Shown here: piece by piece, positions 34,102 to 45,228 of the stretch
How positions within the stretch are numbered: the stretch's first letter is position 1
Layout of the letters: each line of letters opens with the position of its first letter
NCBI GenBank assembly: GCA_963575745.1
Contig: CAUYUJ010014197.1
Coordinates: 147,174-211,173, forward strand
DNA: 64,000 nt
Origin: Prorocentrum cordatum
Taxonomy: Eukaryota; Sar; Dinophyceae; Prorocentrales; Prorocentraceae
Direction of reading: 5' to 3'
The notes under the pieces: model-generated
What the model saw: the letters and a program-made list of their open reading frames with translations, nothing else
What the model was told of the DNA's origin: nothing
Database searches by the model: none
Position numbers and translations under genes: made by a program

Positions 34102-34127
34102 AGCCTTCCTCCCTCTACTGCGTGCTA

Positions 34128-34245
34128 CTCCTCCTCCTCCTCCTCCTCCTCCTCCTGCTCCTCCTCCTCCTCCTCCTCCCCCCTCTCGGCCTGCTCTTTC
34201 CCCCCCGTTCCTCCCGCTCCTTCTTCCCCCCCCCCCCCTTTTCCT
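34128..34245. repeat. CTC tract, 3' flank of the plus-strand LINE
   Basis: (CTC)n with CTG, then C-rich stretches. Together with 27365-27622 it brackets the LINE. Confidence 0.9.
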
Positions 34246-34509
34246 GTCTCGAGGAAGGGCGTCTCCTCCAGCTCGCCGCAGCCCCCGCAGCGGAGCCTCT
34301 TCCTCCTGAGCGGCCGGGTGATGGCCTCCGTCGGCGGCGGGCCGAGCCGCGACAGGTCGTAGCCTCAGTACCGCAGCGCCCCCTCCCCACCCACCCTAAT
34401 GTGGGTGTGAGTCAGGCGCGGGGGGGGGAAGGTGACGAGGAGGGGGAAAGGAGGGCGAGGGGGAAGAAGGAGGGCAAGGGGGCAGACGGAGGGCGAGGGG
34501 GGAGGAAGT
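34246..34509. other. Unassigned GC-rich spacer
   Basis: GC-rich DNA grading into GGA/GGGGA repeats. Nothing else is recognised. Confidence 0.4.
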
Positions 34510-35430
34510 GGTGATGAGAATGACGATGATGACGATGACGGCGATGACTCTGATGATGCTGATGCCGGTGATGGTGATGATGGTGGTGGTGATGATGATG
34601 GCGGCGGTAACAGAAATGCTACTGTTGATAGTGATGGTAACAACAAGAACGATGGTGATGGTGATAGTGAAGACGACAATGATGTGATGATGTAATGACG
34701 TTGGTGGTCGTGGTACTTATGTTGATCGTGATTCTGATGATCTTGATGGTGGTATCGATGACGATGCTGATTATGACGATGATGGGGATGATGATGAGGA
34801 GGAGCAGAAGGATGACGAGGATGAGGGGGGGATGATGAGGTTGGTGAAGATGAGGGTCATGCTGATGATGCCAAGGAGGATGCTGATAATGAGGGTGATG
34901 CTGATAGTGATAAGGGGGGATGAGGATGAGGACGAGGACGAAGATGACGACGACGTTTGTGAGGATGATGATAATGACGGCGATAATGATGACGATGACG
35001 GTGGTGGTGCTGATGATGATGACGATGATGACGATGATGGTGATGATTATGATGATGCTGATGCAAGTGATGATGTTGGTCAAGGTGGTGGTGGTGATGA
35101 TGACGGTGGTGACGGTGATGATGCTTCTTCTGATAGGAGCGATACTTACAATAATGATGATGGCGATGTTGAAGACGATGACGATGATGTGATGATGTAG
35201 TGACGCTGGCGGTGGTAGTACTGATGATGATGGTGATTATGATGATGTTAATGATGGTATCGGTGACGATGCTGATGATGACGATGATGGGGATGAGGGT
35301 GAGGAGGATGACAAGGATGAGGAGGATGAGGGGGGGATGAGGATGAGGACGATGACGAGGATGACGACGAGGCTGATGAGGATGATGCTGATGACGACGA
35401 CGACGACGATGATGATGATGATTTTGTCTG
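34510..35430. repeat. GAT trinucleotide tract (~0.9 kb)
   Basis: (GAT)n with GAC, GGT and GAG variants, including an internal duplication around the GACGATGATGTGATGATGTA words at about 34675 and 35179. Poly-Asp, poly-Met and poly-Ile frames are artefacts. Confidence 0.95.
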
Positions 35431-35439
35431 AGCCACTAC

Positions 35440-36609
35440 TGCCTGATTCCAGACGTGGCAAAAACAAATCATAATGCTCAAGCTTGTAACGGTGGTGCGA
35501 TACGCTCCTTGGAAGTAGCTCTGCCTGTTTCTGAAAAGTACTTGAAAACACGGTTGTCTCGACGGAGCATGTGTAGAGGCACGCCATGTCATGGCATTCG
35601 CAAATTTCAGCATTTTTTATTGTACCCTTCCCAAGGTGCACTCCGGCCTCAGCCACAGGTTTGCACTGCAAGTCCTCAGAACAAGCCCCGCCGCTATGAA
35701 ATGCAGCCCAGATTTTCCACCCGCAACGAATATCACCGCTCTTCTGGCCCCCATCCAAAGTGCACGTGATGAACCTCGCCTTGTTTTATGTTCCCGCACA
35801 CTCATAAATTGGTACTGTGCGTCGTATCCTGGGCCCCAATCAATTGCCATTCCAATTATTGCTAGACTGTCTGCTGCCGAATTGTACTCGCGATAGTGGT
35901 GCCAGAACTTATCTGGCGCTCCATGACGTGGCAAAATAAAACCCTCCTTCCAGAATGCATGCGCCTTCGTCTGGACCTCGCGCACAATGCCACTGTGCCG
36001 GCCTTTCCGCACTAACCACATACCGGTCATCCACTGCACTATCAAGTTTGAATCGCCCGCGAATTCGACGCGGGGTGCCGAGTGGGCCACTGACCAAAAG
36101 ACCGTGGCAGGAGGTGCTAATCGAGCCTTCTTCATGGGAAGACCCACCTTTGCCAGGGAATGCGTGCTCTGCCTGCCGCAAGCCGGCAGCGGCATCGCCG
36201 ACGACCTCAAAGCCTGCGTCGCCAGTCGATCCGAAGCATCGGAGCCCATAGTGGCACGGGAAGGCCCTCTGACCGCCCACGTAACACCGACAGCCTCCAC
36301 CATAATGTCGTCAACTTGTCGAGGTCTCGCGTGCCCCAGAGCATGCTTCCACCTCCCCACCCTGGTCTCGTTGCGCGGGTTCACTTGGGGCCCCGCCGCT
36401 CGCGTCTGTCTCCAGAAAGCTGCGCCCCTCGAGCTAACGACGTCGTGCACTAACTCGCGGGCCATGGTCGGGGAGATCTCCTGGGCCGCGGAATCGAGAC
36501 AGCGCACCTTTTCCGACGCTCTCTCTGGGCCGATGGGACAAGTGCGCGGGGGCGCTATTGATTGACGTGCCTGGGCAAGAATCACGTTGAGCGCTCTGTA
36601 ATGGTTCAA
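35440..36609 (-). pseudogene. LINE copy 3: RNase H region with permuted motif order
   Basis: The 330-codon frame from 36609 contains VEFAGDSNLIVQWMTG (RNase H third Asp) and HHYREYNSAADSLA (the N..AD motif). After a one-base shift near 35770-35785 the next frame gives TLDGGQKSGDIRCGWK (first Asp) and TIKNAEICECHDMA (catalytic Glu). The order third-fourth-first-second is a circular permutation of a normal RNase H (DGG, AE, GDS, N..AD). I recall the same order in dinoflagellate LINE-derived proteins. The upstream part WKHALGHARPRQ resembles the linker between RT thumb and RNase H. This copy is frameshifted. Confidence 0.7.
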
Positions 36610-36639
36610 AGCTTATTTGTGCGTGCAACTTTTTGGCTC

Positions 36640-37545
36640 TGGAAATTGATCTGCGCCGGCGGTCGATCGGAGTCCAGCGCGGTCGCCTCCTGGACGCCAA
36701 AATCCGCTTCAGTTGAATACTTGACCACTGGTCCAATTTCTGATAGAGGGCTGGCCCCAGGCCCAAACGCCACTGCGAAACAGCGCGCGCGGAACAACCT
36801 CAGCGCTGCACTTCTGGGAGCGCCTTCGAAGTGGCATGGCGCGACGCCGATGGACACCTGCATTTTTTCCCAAAAAACCGGGCAGCCGCTTCAATGCGAA
36901 AATTCACCATGGGAGCCGCGGTCCCGCTTCGCGGAACTAATAAGACGCCCAATATCTCGAAATCGTCGACCTTGGACATGGCGCAATCCACTCCTCCCGG
37001 AAACACTGCAAGAACACGCAAAGCTTGCGCGTCCGAGTCGGTTGATACATCACATAATGACTGCCTCTTCCACGGCAGCCCCTCCCTGGCAAAATCAAGT
37101 GTGTTCTGAGTGACCATCGCCGCGAGGTGTTCGATGCCGTTGCTCATGGGGTATATGTTGTCCACCCATCTCCCGCGAGAGTGCAGCCAGTCCGATGCCC
37201 TCCCCGGCCTTGAAAGACGGACGCCCCCTCCCCTCCGCCCCCGCTCCTGACCTCTCCTCTGGAATATTTCGAGCATCGCGCAGTCGTTCCACTTGAAAGT
37301 CGCGTCGAACCCGCCTTGCCTGCCACATTTACTGAAGCTGGCGCCTTGCGTAGGACCCACGCCTGGATATACATCGGATGGGCCATCGCCCACTGGATCT
37401 CTCGCGCGATTTTTGCCGCGAGATGAGGGCGCAGCGCGCGATCCAGATGGGCGTCTACCACGGGGTCCGCCGACCCTGTCGGCGCGTTCGAGGGGTTTGT
37501 CTGTTCGAGTCGTCGTCTGCGTCGCCCCCTTTCCCTTCGCTCCAC
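36640..37545 (-). pseudogene. LINE copy 3: RT palm C-half and thumb
   Basis: Two frames join. The frame at 37144-37545 has the segment before motif C (AREIQWAMAHPMYIQAWVLR). The next, from about 37170 downward, has WVDNIYPMSNGIEHLAAM, the motif C region in which (A/V)DN replaces the usual DD of active RTs. It continues with WKRQSLCDVS, MSKVDDFEILGVLLVPRSGT and a FRARCFAVAFGPGASPL stretch near 36800. These match the general layout of dinoflagellate LINE RT thumbs. Upstream fingers are missing here. Confidence 0.55.
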
Positions 37546-38061
37546 TCAAACGTTTCAGCGCGATAAGAATCTCACAATGTCGCAATCGAATCGCAGCGGA
37601 GCTCCTTCCCTTTGACCCCCCCCTCGCGCCGGGGGGGGGGGGTCGCGGGGGGGCCCCGAGGGGGGTCGCCGCCCAGATTCGCATCTCCCCCCCCGCGCGA
37701 TTCCGAAACCCTCGCGCGGCCCCCGCGCGGCCCGGGAAGCCCGGCGCGGCCCGGGAAGCCCGCCCCCGGGAAGTCTCCGCGAGACCTCCAGGCGGCCCCA
37801 GGACTTCCAAGACCCCTCTCCACAGGGCGCCCAAGGGACAGGACAGGATAAGCGCCGGCGCACGCCCCGGGGGGCGGCCCTCGAAGAGCTCAGCGGGGGC
37901 GCTGGAGCGCCGAAACTGAGATGTCGTAGCGCGTGGTTACTTTGCGATCTCGAGTGCGTATCCATGGCTCCACTGTCGTAAAAAAAGGAGCGCGGCTGCC
38001 TCGCGCGCGTTTGCGCGGAGCCCATCGCCTCGGCCATAGTTTGCGCAGTGTGAACATCAAT

Positions 38062-38640
38062 TCAAAAAAACCCGCCTGTCTTGCTCGGCGGGTCTCCAGT
38101 CCCATTCTGCAAGTTGTCGCGCGCGCGCCGCCAGAGACAATATCGACGCGTGAACTCATAGCGTTGCTCCAATACAACCCTCGATAACTTCTTGGGGAAT
38201 GCTGATTTGCATTCTACATTTTGGTTCCCAAGCGTATCCAGCACCAAACCCACGCATCTTGTTTCGCCCTTCACGTCGATGAACAAACCGATTTCTGTCT
38301 GAGTGCTTAAGAGTAGACCGCCGACTGTGGCCTCCACTTCCTTGATCGTTTCATCTTCGCTAGATGCGCGACTCGGCTCGCAGGAAGGGGCGCCAGTCTC
38401 GACTCATTTCGCCCTTGGCATGATAAGCGTCTGCTCTGCGATCTTTTCCACAAGTGCAACCTTGGGAACTTCGACAACCTTGTCGACGTACACAATTTTA
38501 GGTACCTCAGCGCACCAAGTTCTCCCTGGCGTTGCTGCGACAGGTTCCATTGGGACAGGGCGCTGACAATATTGATTGGCCTGCACTTCTGCGCGCAAAG
38601 AGTAAGACTCGATTTCGCCCAGCCAGAGGATTATAGCACA
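38062..38640 (-). pseudogene. Alveolin-like fragment interrupted by a TGA
   Basis: The frame contains VPKIVYVDKVVEVPKVALVE, the Val-Pro/Lys-Val repeat typical of alveolins (IMC1-type proteins of the alveolate cortex). It meets a TGA at 38406-38404 but stays open in the same frame for another 113 codons, with normal-looking sequence (LLLSTQTEIGLFIDVKGET, RCVGLVLDTLGNQNVECKS). Alveolins line the amphiesmal/inner-membrane vesicles under the plasma membrane. There is no start context or intron evidence. It is best read as a pseudogene or an exon with a retained stop. The alveolin call rests on one repeat pair. Confidence 0.45.
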
Positions 38641-38879
38641 TGGTCATTCGATATCGCGTCAAGCTTTTCTTCGATCACTTCTGCGAACTTTCTGCGTTCC
38701 CGTCGCGGGCCCGGTCTGCATTGCCATCGCCTTTCCAAACGCACATCTTTGCTGTTCGACGTTTCAGCCGATTAATGTTTGGCCCATGCCATGGCGCAGA
38801 TGCAACGAATGAAGGCGATGTTTGTTGACTGCCTAGGGCTTAAGCCCCTTTGAGCCTTGAGCCTCGAGACAAGAGGCCT

Positions 38880-39375
38880 CCAAAGGCACTCCCGAGAAGG
38901 CCCGGCGAGGAAAAAACATTAATTTACCTTTTTGGTTTTTGATCGATTTGGGCGTTCTCGCCTTTTCTGCTTCCCGCCGCCCCAAGATAGCCGAAGACGC
39001 CCGCAAAATCGCCCCAAGACGATCCAAGAGGCTTCCAAGAGCGTTCCAAAACATCCCAAGAGAACCCAAGGACAAGCCAAAACGCCTCCAAGACAGCCCA
39101 AGTGGCTCCCAAGTCGGCTCCAATAGCACGCCTCGACGGGGAACCCGAACGGACATTTCGAGCCGTCGGCCCCGAAAAGCTCCCAGGAGGCCCCAAGATG
39201 TTCCCAAGAGGTCCCAAGCCACAAGAGGCCTCCAGGACACCCGAAAAGGCCCACAAGAGACCCCCCAAAGGCCCCCAAAAGGCCCCCAAGAGACCCCCAA
39301 AAGTCCTCGCCGGAGGCCCCCTAGATCCTTGCCAAAAGACCCCAAATAGCATCCCTGAGGACTCGGGCCCACGTC
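38880..39375. repeat. Dispersed repeat F7, copy 1 (GGCCCCAAGAGG-rich)
   Basis: Degenerate repeats of CCCAAGAGG and CCAAGA words with a GGGGAACCCGAACGGACATT landmark. The copy at 41700-42330 has the same texture and the related landmark GGGGGAACACGAACCGAAGA, in the same orientation. All six frames stay open because the words lack stops; not a gene. Confidence 0.7.
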
Positions 39376-39488
39376 AGCGTCGTCGTCGACGCCGCCGCCA
39401 CCGCCGCAGTCGTCGCCGACCCCCTTTCAGGGTCGGCGGCACCGGCCGTAAGGCCTTTGCAATCCAATGTGAGATCATCGAAGGCTGT

Positions 39489-40333
39489 TTACACGTCCCC
39501 AGAACAGATATGAACGCGAGCGTCCAGTCGGTTTCTTCCTTCGGTACTCTGGGCCAGAAGCGTCACGACCGCACCTGCCAGCGCCTCCACGCGCACGTGC
39601 GGTTCAAAACCGAACAAGGCAACATAACGTGCATCGGGTTTCGGTGAAGTTTCCCGGGCCAACAAAAGGAGGGTCATGACGTACCATTTGTAAACAACGT
39701 CGATGACGTAGACGACCCGGAAGTCGTCATACGTCTTGATGGTCCGCTCCTTGCGCAGGCAAACCAGGAGGATGTTTACCCAGCTCTCGATGTACCCAAC
39801 ATTATTGGGATTTTCGTCGCAGTATCTAGCGTTGAAGAGCTCAAGATCAACACTCACCACGGCGATCGGGAGGGCCGCAAGCATCTCGACGACCACTGGA
39901 GGATCCCCGTGCCGCCTTCCCCGCTTTCAAGCACCCCCGGGTCCGGAGGCCATGTGAAAGTTGTCATTTTCGGCACGGACCGTCCGTTGAGTTTCCATGA
40001 CAACCCCTCTGCCTGGCGCCGGGCTAATAGGAGCAATCGAGCATGAGAAACAATGGCTGGGTCGGTATACTTTTGGAGTGCTTCCCGATCTGTGGTAAGC
40101 GCCCCATCAACCATCAACTGCATCAACGTCTTCCCCTTGTCCAATTCCGGTTTGGTGGCTTGCCATCGTCGCTTTGACTGGTATTCGCGACGTCGAGCTT
40201 CTTTTCTCTCTGGGCCCAGTGGCAGAGATTGGAACAAGCTCTGTGCCTCCTTCAACTCACGCGGCTTCGCCAAGAGAGGCGCACGCCGACTGGCGGATGT
40301 AGTTTGCGGAACCTCCCCAGCAGCATCCTGCAC
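39489..40333 (-). pseudogene. LINE copy 3/4: linker and RT finger region
   Basis: The frame from 40333 has KEARRREYQSKRRWQATKPE and LDKGKTLMQLMVDGALTTD, the basic linker that follows the endonuclease in dinoflagellate LINEs. The frame from 39896 has VGYIESWVNILLVCLRKERT, FRVVYVIDVVYKWYV and FGFEPHVRVEALAG, which correspond to RT motifs preceding motif A (K.......YRPI.......K, then GF.pg....). Asp of motif A is not visible. It belongs with the endonuclease piece at 40356-40850. Confidence 0.6.
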
Positions 40334-40355
40334 TTAGCAATCGTAATGGCCTGGT

Positions 40356-40850
40356 TCAAGTCAGCAGGAGTGCCATCAAAATGCAGTTTGTTAGCCACGA
40401 CCCGCCGGTACCGCAAGTCCGACTCCTCGGCATTGGGTTTCCATCCTTTCGGGGATTGCTTGAACACCTTTTCCTCCAGGGCGTGCCTGTTGGAGGCCTC
40501 AGTTTCGCCTGTACTGGAAAGTGATTACTAGAAAACAGCTGCCTTCCCCGAGTGGCCAGAATCATGTCCAACTGTTGCCGCCCGACCGTAGAATGAAGAA
40601 CATGCGTAGCAAAAACATCATGAGCGGCATCTGTGGAGTAAGCAAATCGAGCCAAACTCTTGCAACATGCTGAGAAACATCTCCCTGTGCTCTCCTGTCG
40701 TGGCCCATCGGTCAGACCGATTTCCAAGACAAGATGTCCCCACGAACTCTTGGGGTTCGATCTGAGCATCCAGACCTACAGCAAAACGTGTATCCTTCTG
40801 CTTCGAATTGGAGCATGACATCTCGCCACTAGCCAATGCTACACTCATAC
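40356..40850 (-). pseudogene. LINE copy 3/4: APE endonuclease C-half
   Basis: RFAVGLDAQIEPQEFVGTSC (the GxDxN-like segment of APE) lies in one frame near 40790. THVLHSTVGRQQLDMILATR and LFSSNHFPVQAKL lie in the overlapping frame. The latter correspond to the final iDyil and SDHxPV motifs, here with SNH in place of SDH. Degenerate. With 39489-40333 it may be the 5' part of the same LINE whose RT and RNase H lie at 35.4-37.5 kb, with other DNA in between, or a separate copy. Confidence 0.6.
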
Positions 40851-40854
40851 TCCG

Positions 40855-40875
40855 ATATATATATATATATATATC
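40855..40875. repeat. TA dinucleotide tract
   Basis: (TA)n of about 20 bp, near the point where recognisable LINE sequence ends. Confidence 0.9.
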
Positions 40876-41054
40876 CTTTCCTGAATCCGCAAATTGCAGC
40901 CAGGCTCCGAAGACAAACTGTAGCCACGCGGGAGGTGGAGAAAGCGAAACGAACATTCATCACAATAGAATCTAGGACAAGCGCGGCGGTATAACCTGTG
41001 CGATTGCCGAACAATTTGCACACTGGGGTAGTGCCGTCAGAACTCCAACGATCA

Positions 41055-41270
41055 ACTTCCTGATGCTGCTGATGATGATGATGAAGAGGATGGTGCTGAT
41101 GATGGTGATGATGATGACGATGATGATGCTGATGGTGATGATGATGGTGTTGATGACCATGATGCTGATGAGGAGAAGGAGGGTGAGGAGGATGACGATG
41201 ATGCTGGTTCTGCTGATGGTGATGATGATGAGAATGAGGAGGAGGACGACGACGACGAGGGAGAGGAACG
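41055..41270. repeat. GAT/GGT trinucleotide tract
   Basis: (GAT)n with GCT, GAG and GAC variants. Confidence 0.9.
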
Positions 41271-41329
41271 GGCGAGGAGGAGGTCTCCAGAGGTCCCTGG
41301 AGGCCCCCAGATGACCGAACGGGGTCGAC

Positions 41330-41545
41330 ACGTATACAAACACGTATGTAGATACACATGTCTATAGACGTGCGCGTACATACAGATATACATCCAGGTG
41401 CAGACACGCATGTGTAATTATGGATGTATGAATATACACATATGTTCCTTTGAATGTGTGCATGCATGTATGTGTGCCTACATGTACGCACACACACCTA
41501 CACATATGCATACAGTAATGTGTATGTATGTATGTGCATATATAC

Positions 41546-41582
<37 letters not shown>
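41330..41582. repeat. ACATATGT/GTATGTAT-rich and GA tracts
   Basis: Alternating purine-pyrimidine words (ACACGTATG, TGTATGTATGTGC) ending in (GA)n at about 41554-41582. Low complexity and capable of unusual helical structure. Confidence 0.8.
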
Positions 41583-41586
<4 letters not shown>

Positions 41587-41699
41587 CCACCGAGCCCCCT
41601 ATGGCACGAAGTGGAGTGCGTCCCCACGTCCTTGGCCGACTCCCTTCAGCTTCATCCCCAATCCTGAGGATTCATGAAACGGGCAAGGACCCAAAATTC

Positions 41700-42330
41700 T
41701 CACATCATCCTGGGTTTCCCACGTGCCTCCTGGGCCCCGTCGCGGCTTCCCGCATATTTTTCCTGTGCCAAGAAGGCCCCAAGACGAGCAAAGAGGGTCC
41801 CATGAGGCCGCCCAGGCAGTCCAAGAGGGCCCCGAATCGCCGCAAGATCGGTCCAAGACGCCAATGATGGCCCCAAGACGGTCAAAGAAGTCTTCGAGGC
41901 GCCCCAAGAGCCTTCCCAAGAGGGCACCAACAGGCCAACAACATGTATCGCCCATATGTTTGCAATGTTTTGGGGGCCCTCGACCTTTCGAGCTTCCGAC
42001 GCTCGAAGACGGCCCACGAGATCCCCCCAACAGCCCCAACACGGCCCAAAAGGCCCCAAAGAGGGCACCAAGACGGCCCAAGAGGGCTCCCAAACGACCC
42101 CAGTGGCGCCCAAGACGGCCCACGAGGGCCCAAAGACAGCCCCAACAATGGCCCAAGAGGGGGAACACGAACCGAAGATCAGAGCCTTCCGCCCCAAGAG
42201 GCGCCAAGGAGACTCCAAGAGGCACCCAAGAGGCACCAAGAGACCCTCTTAAGAGGCCCCATAACGCCTGCAAAACGGCCCCCCTTTTAGGCATCAAACC
42301 AACCCCCAAGAGACCCCCGAGAGGTCCCCC
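41700..42330. repeat. Dispersed repeat F7, copy 2
   Basis: GGCCCCAAGACG, TCCAAGAGGGCCC and CACCAAGACGGCCC words repeat at irregular 9-15-bp spacing. Open frames on both strands are artefacts of the missing stops. Confidence 0.7.
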
Positions 42331-42439
42331 GCGACATCCCAACGAACACCCTAGAGGCCTATGACACACAACCCAAGCACGTTAGTGGGACGGGCCGTAG
42401 GCCATTCGACAGAAATCGCGTTCCACGGTGAGGGGGGAA

Positions 42440-43110
42440 GGAAAAGGAGGAGGAAGAGGAGGTCGAGGAGAAGGAGAGGAGGAGCAGGCGGAGGAGCAGG
42501 CGGAGGAGGAGGAGGAGGAGGAGGGGGAGGAAGACGAAGACGAAGACGAACAAAAAAGAAAACAAAAGGGAGACAACTTTTGCGCGGGAGGAAGGCGAAA
42601 ACTTGGCGCACGTGCCCAAGACACGTGCCAGAGCAGCCGCGACAGGCCGCTGGCGGCGACATCCTGTCCTGCGGAGGCACTCGGTGGGCCTGCTAGTTGG
42701 CCAGCAGAGCCCTCCACTGCCCCCCACCTCTCGTCATTCCTCCTCCCCCTCCTCCCCCTAATCCCCCTCCTCTTCCTCCTCCCGCGACCTCCTCCTCCTC
42801 CGCCTCCTCCTCGTCCTCCTCCTCCTCCTCCTCCTCCTCCTCCTCTGCCTCCTCCCTCGCCCTCCTCCTCCTCCTCCTTCTCCTCCTTCCTTGTCCTCCA
42901 CCTCCTCCTCCCTCGCCCTCTCCTTCCCAAATCCTCTGGCCCCCGTATCAGCTCTCCCTCCCCCGATTGCCGATCCCCCTGCCACTCCTGCCCCTCCTGC
43001 CGCTCTCCTTCCTGATGTCCCCGCCCCTCCCTCCTCCTTCTCCTCCTCCTCCTCCTCTTCCATCTCCTCCTCCTCCTCCTCCTCCTCCTCCTCTGGAGCC
43101 CTGTGTATTT
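42440..43110. repeat. GGA tract then CTC tract with spacer
   Basis: GGA-rich 42440-42540, a unique spacer to about 42720, then CTC-rich to 43110. The two tracts are inverted relative to each other and could fold back. Confidence 0.85.
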
Positions 43111-43239
43111 TCTCGAGCCGGACGGATCTGTGAGGGCCCAGGGGAGGTCGACGAGGACAAGGAGGGCTGGATGCCCTCCTCCTGCTTCACCTCCCTACGT
43201 TTCCAACATATACACGGACGGAGGGTAATGTGTCTTCAT

Positions 43240-43705
43240 CATGTGACTCGTGTACTCGCGCCGCGCACTTTTGTCCTACAAGATCCCGCTGCAAGGTCGG
43301 GCGGGGGATCGTTTTCAAAATCCGGCGCTGGCCTTAGCACCGCGCGCATTTCGTCTTCAAAATTTCCACAATCTACACGGGTGGAGGGCGAGTCGTTTTC
43401 AAGAGGTGGGAATCCAGCTTGAAGCATGCCACCAGGTCATTACCAAGAATGGAACAACTGCAACAGCAACAGGACGGAAGGCTTGACCCTTAAAACAAGG
43501 CGCCATCATATGAGACCTCCTCAAAGGGCAAGGCCCGAACTGCAAAGTGCTCCTGTTCAAAACGGGGCTCTCGACAGAATGGCAGGCCCAACGGCCGCTG
43601 GTGTTTCAAGCGGGTGCCTCCCGCAGTGAACACCGATGCCTGCAGGGACTCGAGGACTGGACTTGCAGCGTCGTTGGTGCAACTTTGGTTTGCTCTGGTC
43701 GTCCT
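43240..43705 (-). repeat. Dispersed repeat family S1, copy 3
   Basis: On the minus strand: ACCAGAGCAAACCAAAGTTG at the start, then a diverged middle. Two internal units follow, with GGTGCTAAGGCCAGCGCCGG and TTTTGAAAACGATCCCCC type words, as in copies 1 and 2. Unlike the other copies, the flanking tract at 43.74 kb is CAT repeat. Confidence 0.6.
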
Positions 43706-43739
43706 TTCCTCCTCTCCTCATTATTTCCTCCCTCCCTCC

Positions 43740-44360
43740 CTCGTTCTCTTCCTGCCTCGTCGTCGTCCGACTCCTCCTCCTCATTATCCTTTTCGTCCTG
43801 CTCACCATCAGCACTATCATCATCATCATCATCAGCATCATCATCGTCATCATCATCGTCAGCAGCATCAGCATCATCAGCATCATCAGCAGCATCATCA
43901 TCAACAACATCGTCATCGTCATCATCATCGTCATCGTCATCATAGTCACCATCACCATCACCATCACCATCACCATCGTCATCACCATCGCCATCATCAT
44001 CACCATCATCATCATCATCATCATCACCATCATCATCACCATCGCCATCATCATCACCATCACCATCATCATGACCAGCATTGGCATCATAATCACCATC
44101 AGCATCATCAATGTCATCATCAACAACATCATCGTCATCATCCGATTCACCATCATGATCATCAACATAATACGTAATAAGACTCATCATCACCACCATT
44201 TTCAGCATCATCAGCATCATTATCAACATCACCACAATCAGAATCATCATCATCATCATCATCATCAACAGCGTCATCACAATCAGAATCAGCATCATCA
44301 TCAGCAGCATCAGCATCAGCATCAGCATCACCATCATCACCACAATCATCATCGTGACCA
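43740..44360. repeat. CTC then CAT/ATC trinucleotide tract
   Basis: (CAT)n with CAC, CAG and CGT variants over about 560 bp. Frames read as poly-His, poly-Ile and poly-Asp. Confidence 0.95.
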
Positions 44361-44399
44361 CCACCGTCATCACGGTCCTCGTAGAACTCCTCATGTTCC

Positions 44400-45000
44400 A
44401 CTTGCTACCCCTCCTCCATATTCATTCTCATTCACCTCCTCCGTATCGTGTTCTTCATCAGATTCCTTCTCCTCATTGCCAGCCTCCCCCTCGTCGTCCT
44501 CCTCCTCCTCCTGCGCCTCTCCCTCCTCCCTCCCTCCTCTCTTCCCCTCCGTCTTGCTCCAGCCAGGGTCCGCCCAAAGCCCGGCACAGGAGAGGGCGCG
44601 GCAGGCGCAGCCACGGGGGCGGCGGCAGATATCAGATGTCGAGATCGGACGCTGCCCAGTGCTGCCAACCCACGCCCTGATGAGGAGGAGGAACGCGCCC
44701 CCCCTCCAATCGGCGGAGTGACCCGAAGAAAACTGGACGGAGTGCATATGTCAAAGCACAGCGACAGCGAGCCCACGCTGCAATGGCGGGTGGACCAGCA
44801 AAAATTCCTGGTGAAGACGAGGGCAGGAAATTGAGGAGGAGGGCCGGGACAAGTCCGTGGGGGTCGAGACAAGTCCGTGTGGGAAAGCTGGGGTCCGCGC
44901 TCAACACCTCGCAGCCGCCGCTGCCCAGCTGGCGCAGCAGCTCGTCGCGCGCGTCTGGCGGTATCCGCCAGATGCCCTGCTGGCCTTCGAGTGGGGGGGG
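44400..45000. other. CTC-rich stretch and unassigned DNA
   Basis: CTC-rich to about 44560, then GC-rich sequence with open frames (for example 44632-45318 on the - strand) but no recognisable motif. Confidence 0.4.
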
Positions 45001-45228
45001 GCGGGCGAGAGGAGGAACAAGAGGCGGAGTGGCATGAGGACAACGAGGGAGAGGTGGCGGAGGAGGCGGAGGGGGAGGTGCGGGAGGAGGGACAGGAACA
45101 GGAGGGGAGGAGGATGAGGAGGAACGAAATGCGGGGGCGGGGAAGGGGAGGCGGGGGAAGGGGAGGAAGCGGATGAAGTGGAGGCGGGAGGGAGAGGGGG
45201 AGCGGGAGGGAGGTGGAGGAGGATGAGG
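45000..45228. repeat. GGA-rich tract
   Basis: GGAGG words with GGGAGG and GCGG interruptions, directly 5' of S1 copy 4. Confidence 0.85.

Larger units (their letters stand above)
27623..34127 (+). mobile_element. Near full-length LINE headed by dinoflagellate spliced leader, copy 1
   Basis: A 6.5-kb non-LTR retrotransposon. It has a spliced leader plus relic leader at the 5' end, ORF1 with a zinc-ribbon and coiled coil, ORF2 with APE endonuclease, reverse transcriptase, RNase H and C-terminal Cys motifs, then a 170-nt 3' UTR with a stem-loop. Both flanks are CTC repeat, so the element sits inside one CTC tract; a target-site duplication cannot be seen. The ORFs carry one nonsense codon and three frameshifts, two of them at homopolymers, so this copy is probably recently dead, or the assembly has small errors. 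Confidence 0.9.

Noticed and set aside
38833-39372. ORFs of 60-180 codons on both strands at 38.8-39.4 kb
   Set aside because: The degenerate CCAAGAGGCCCC repeat lacks stops in every frame. The same happens at 41.7-42.3 kb.
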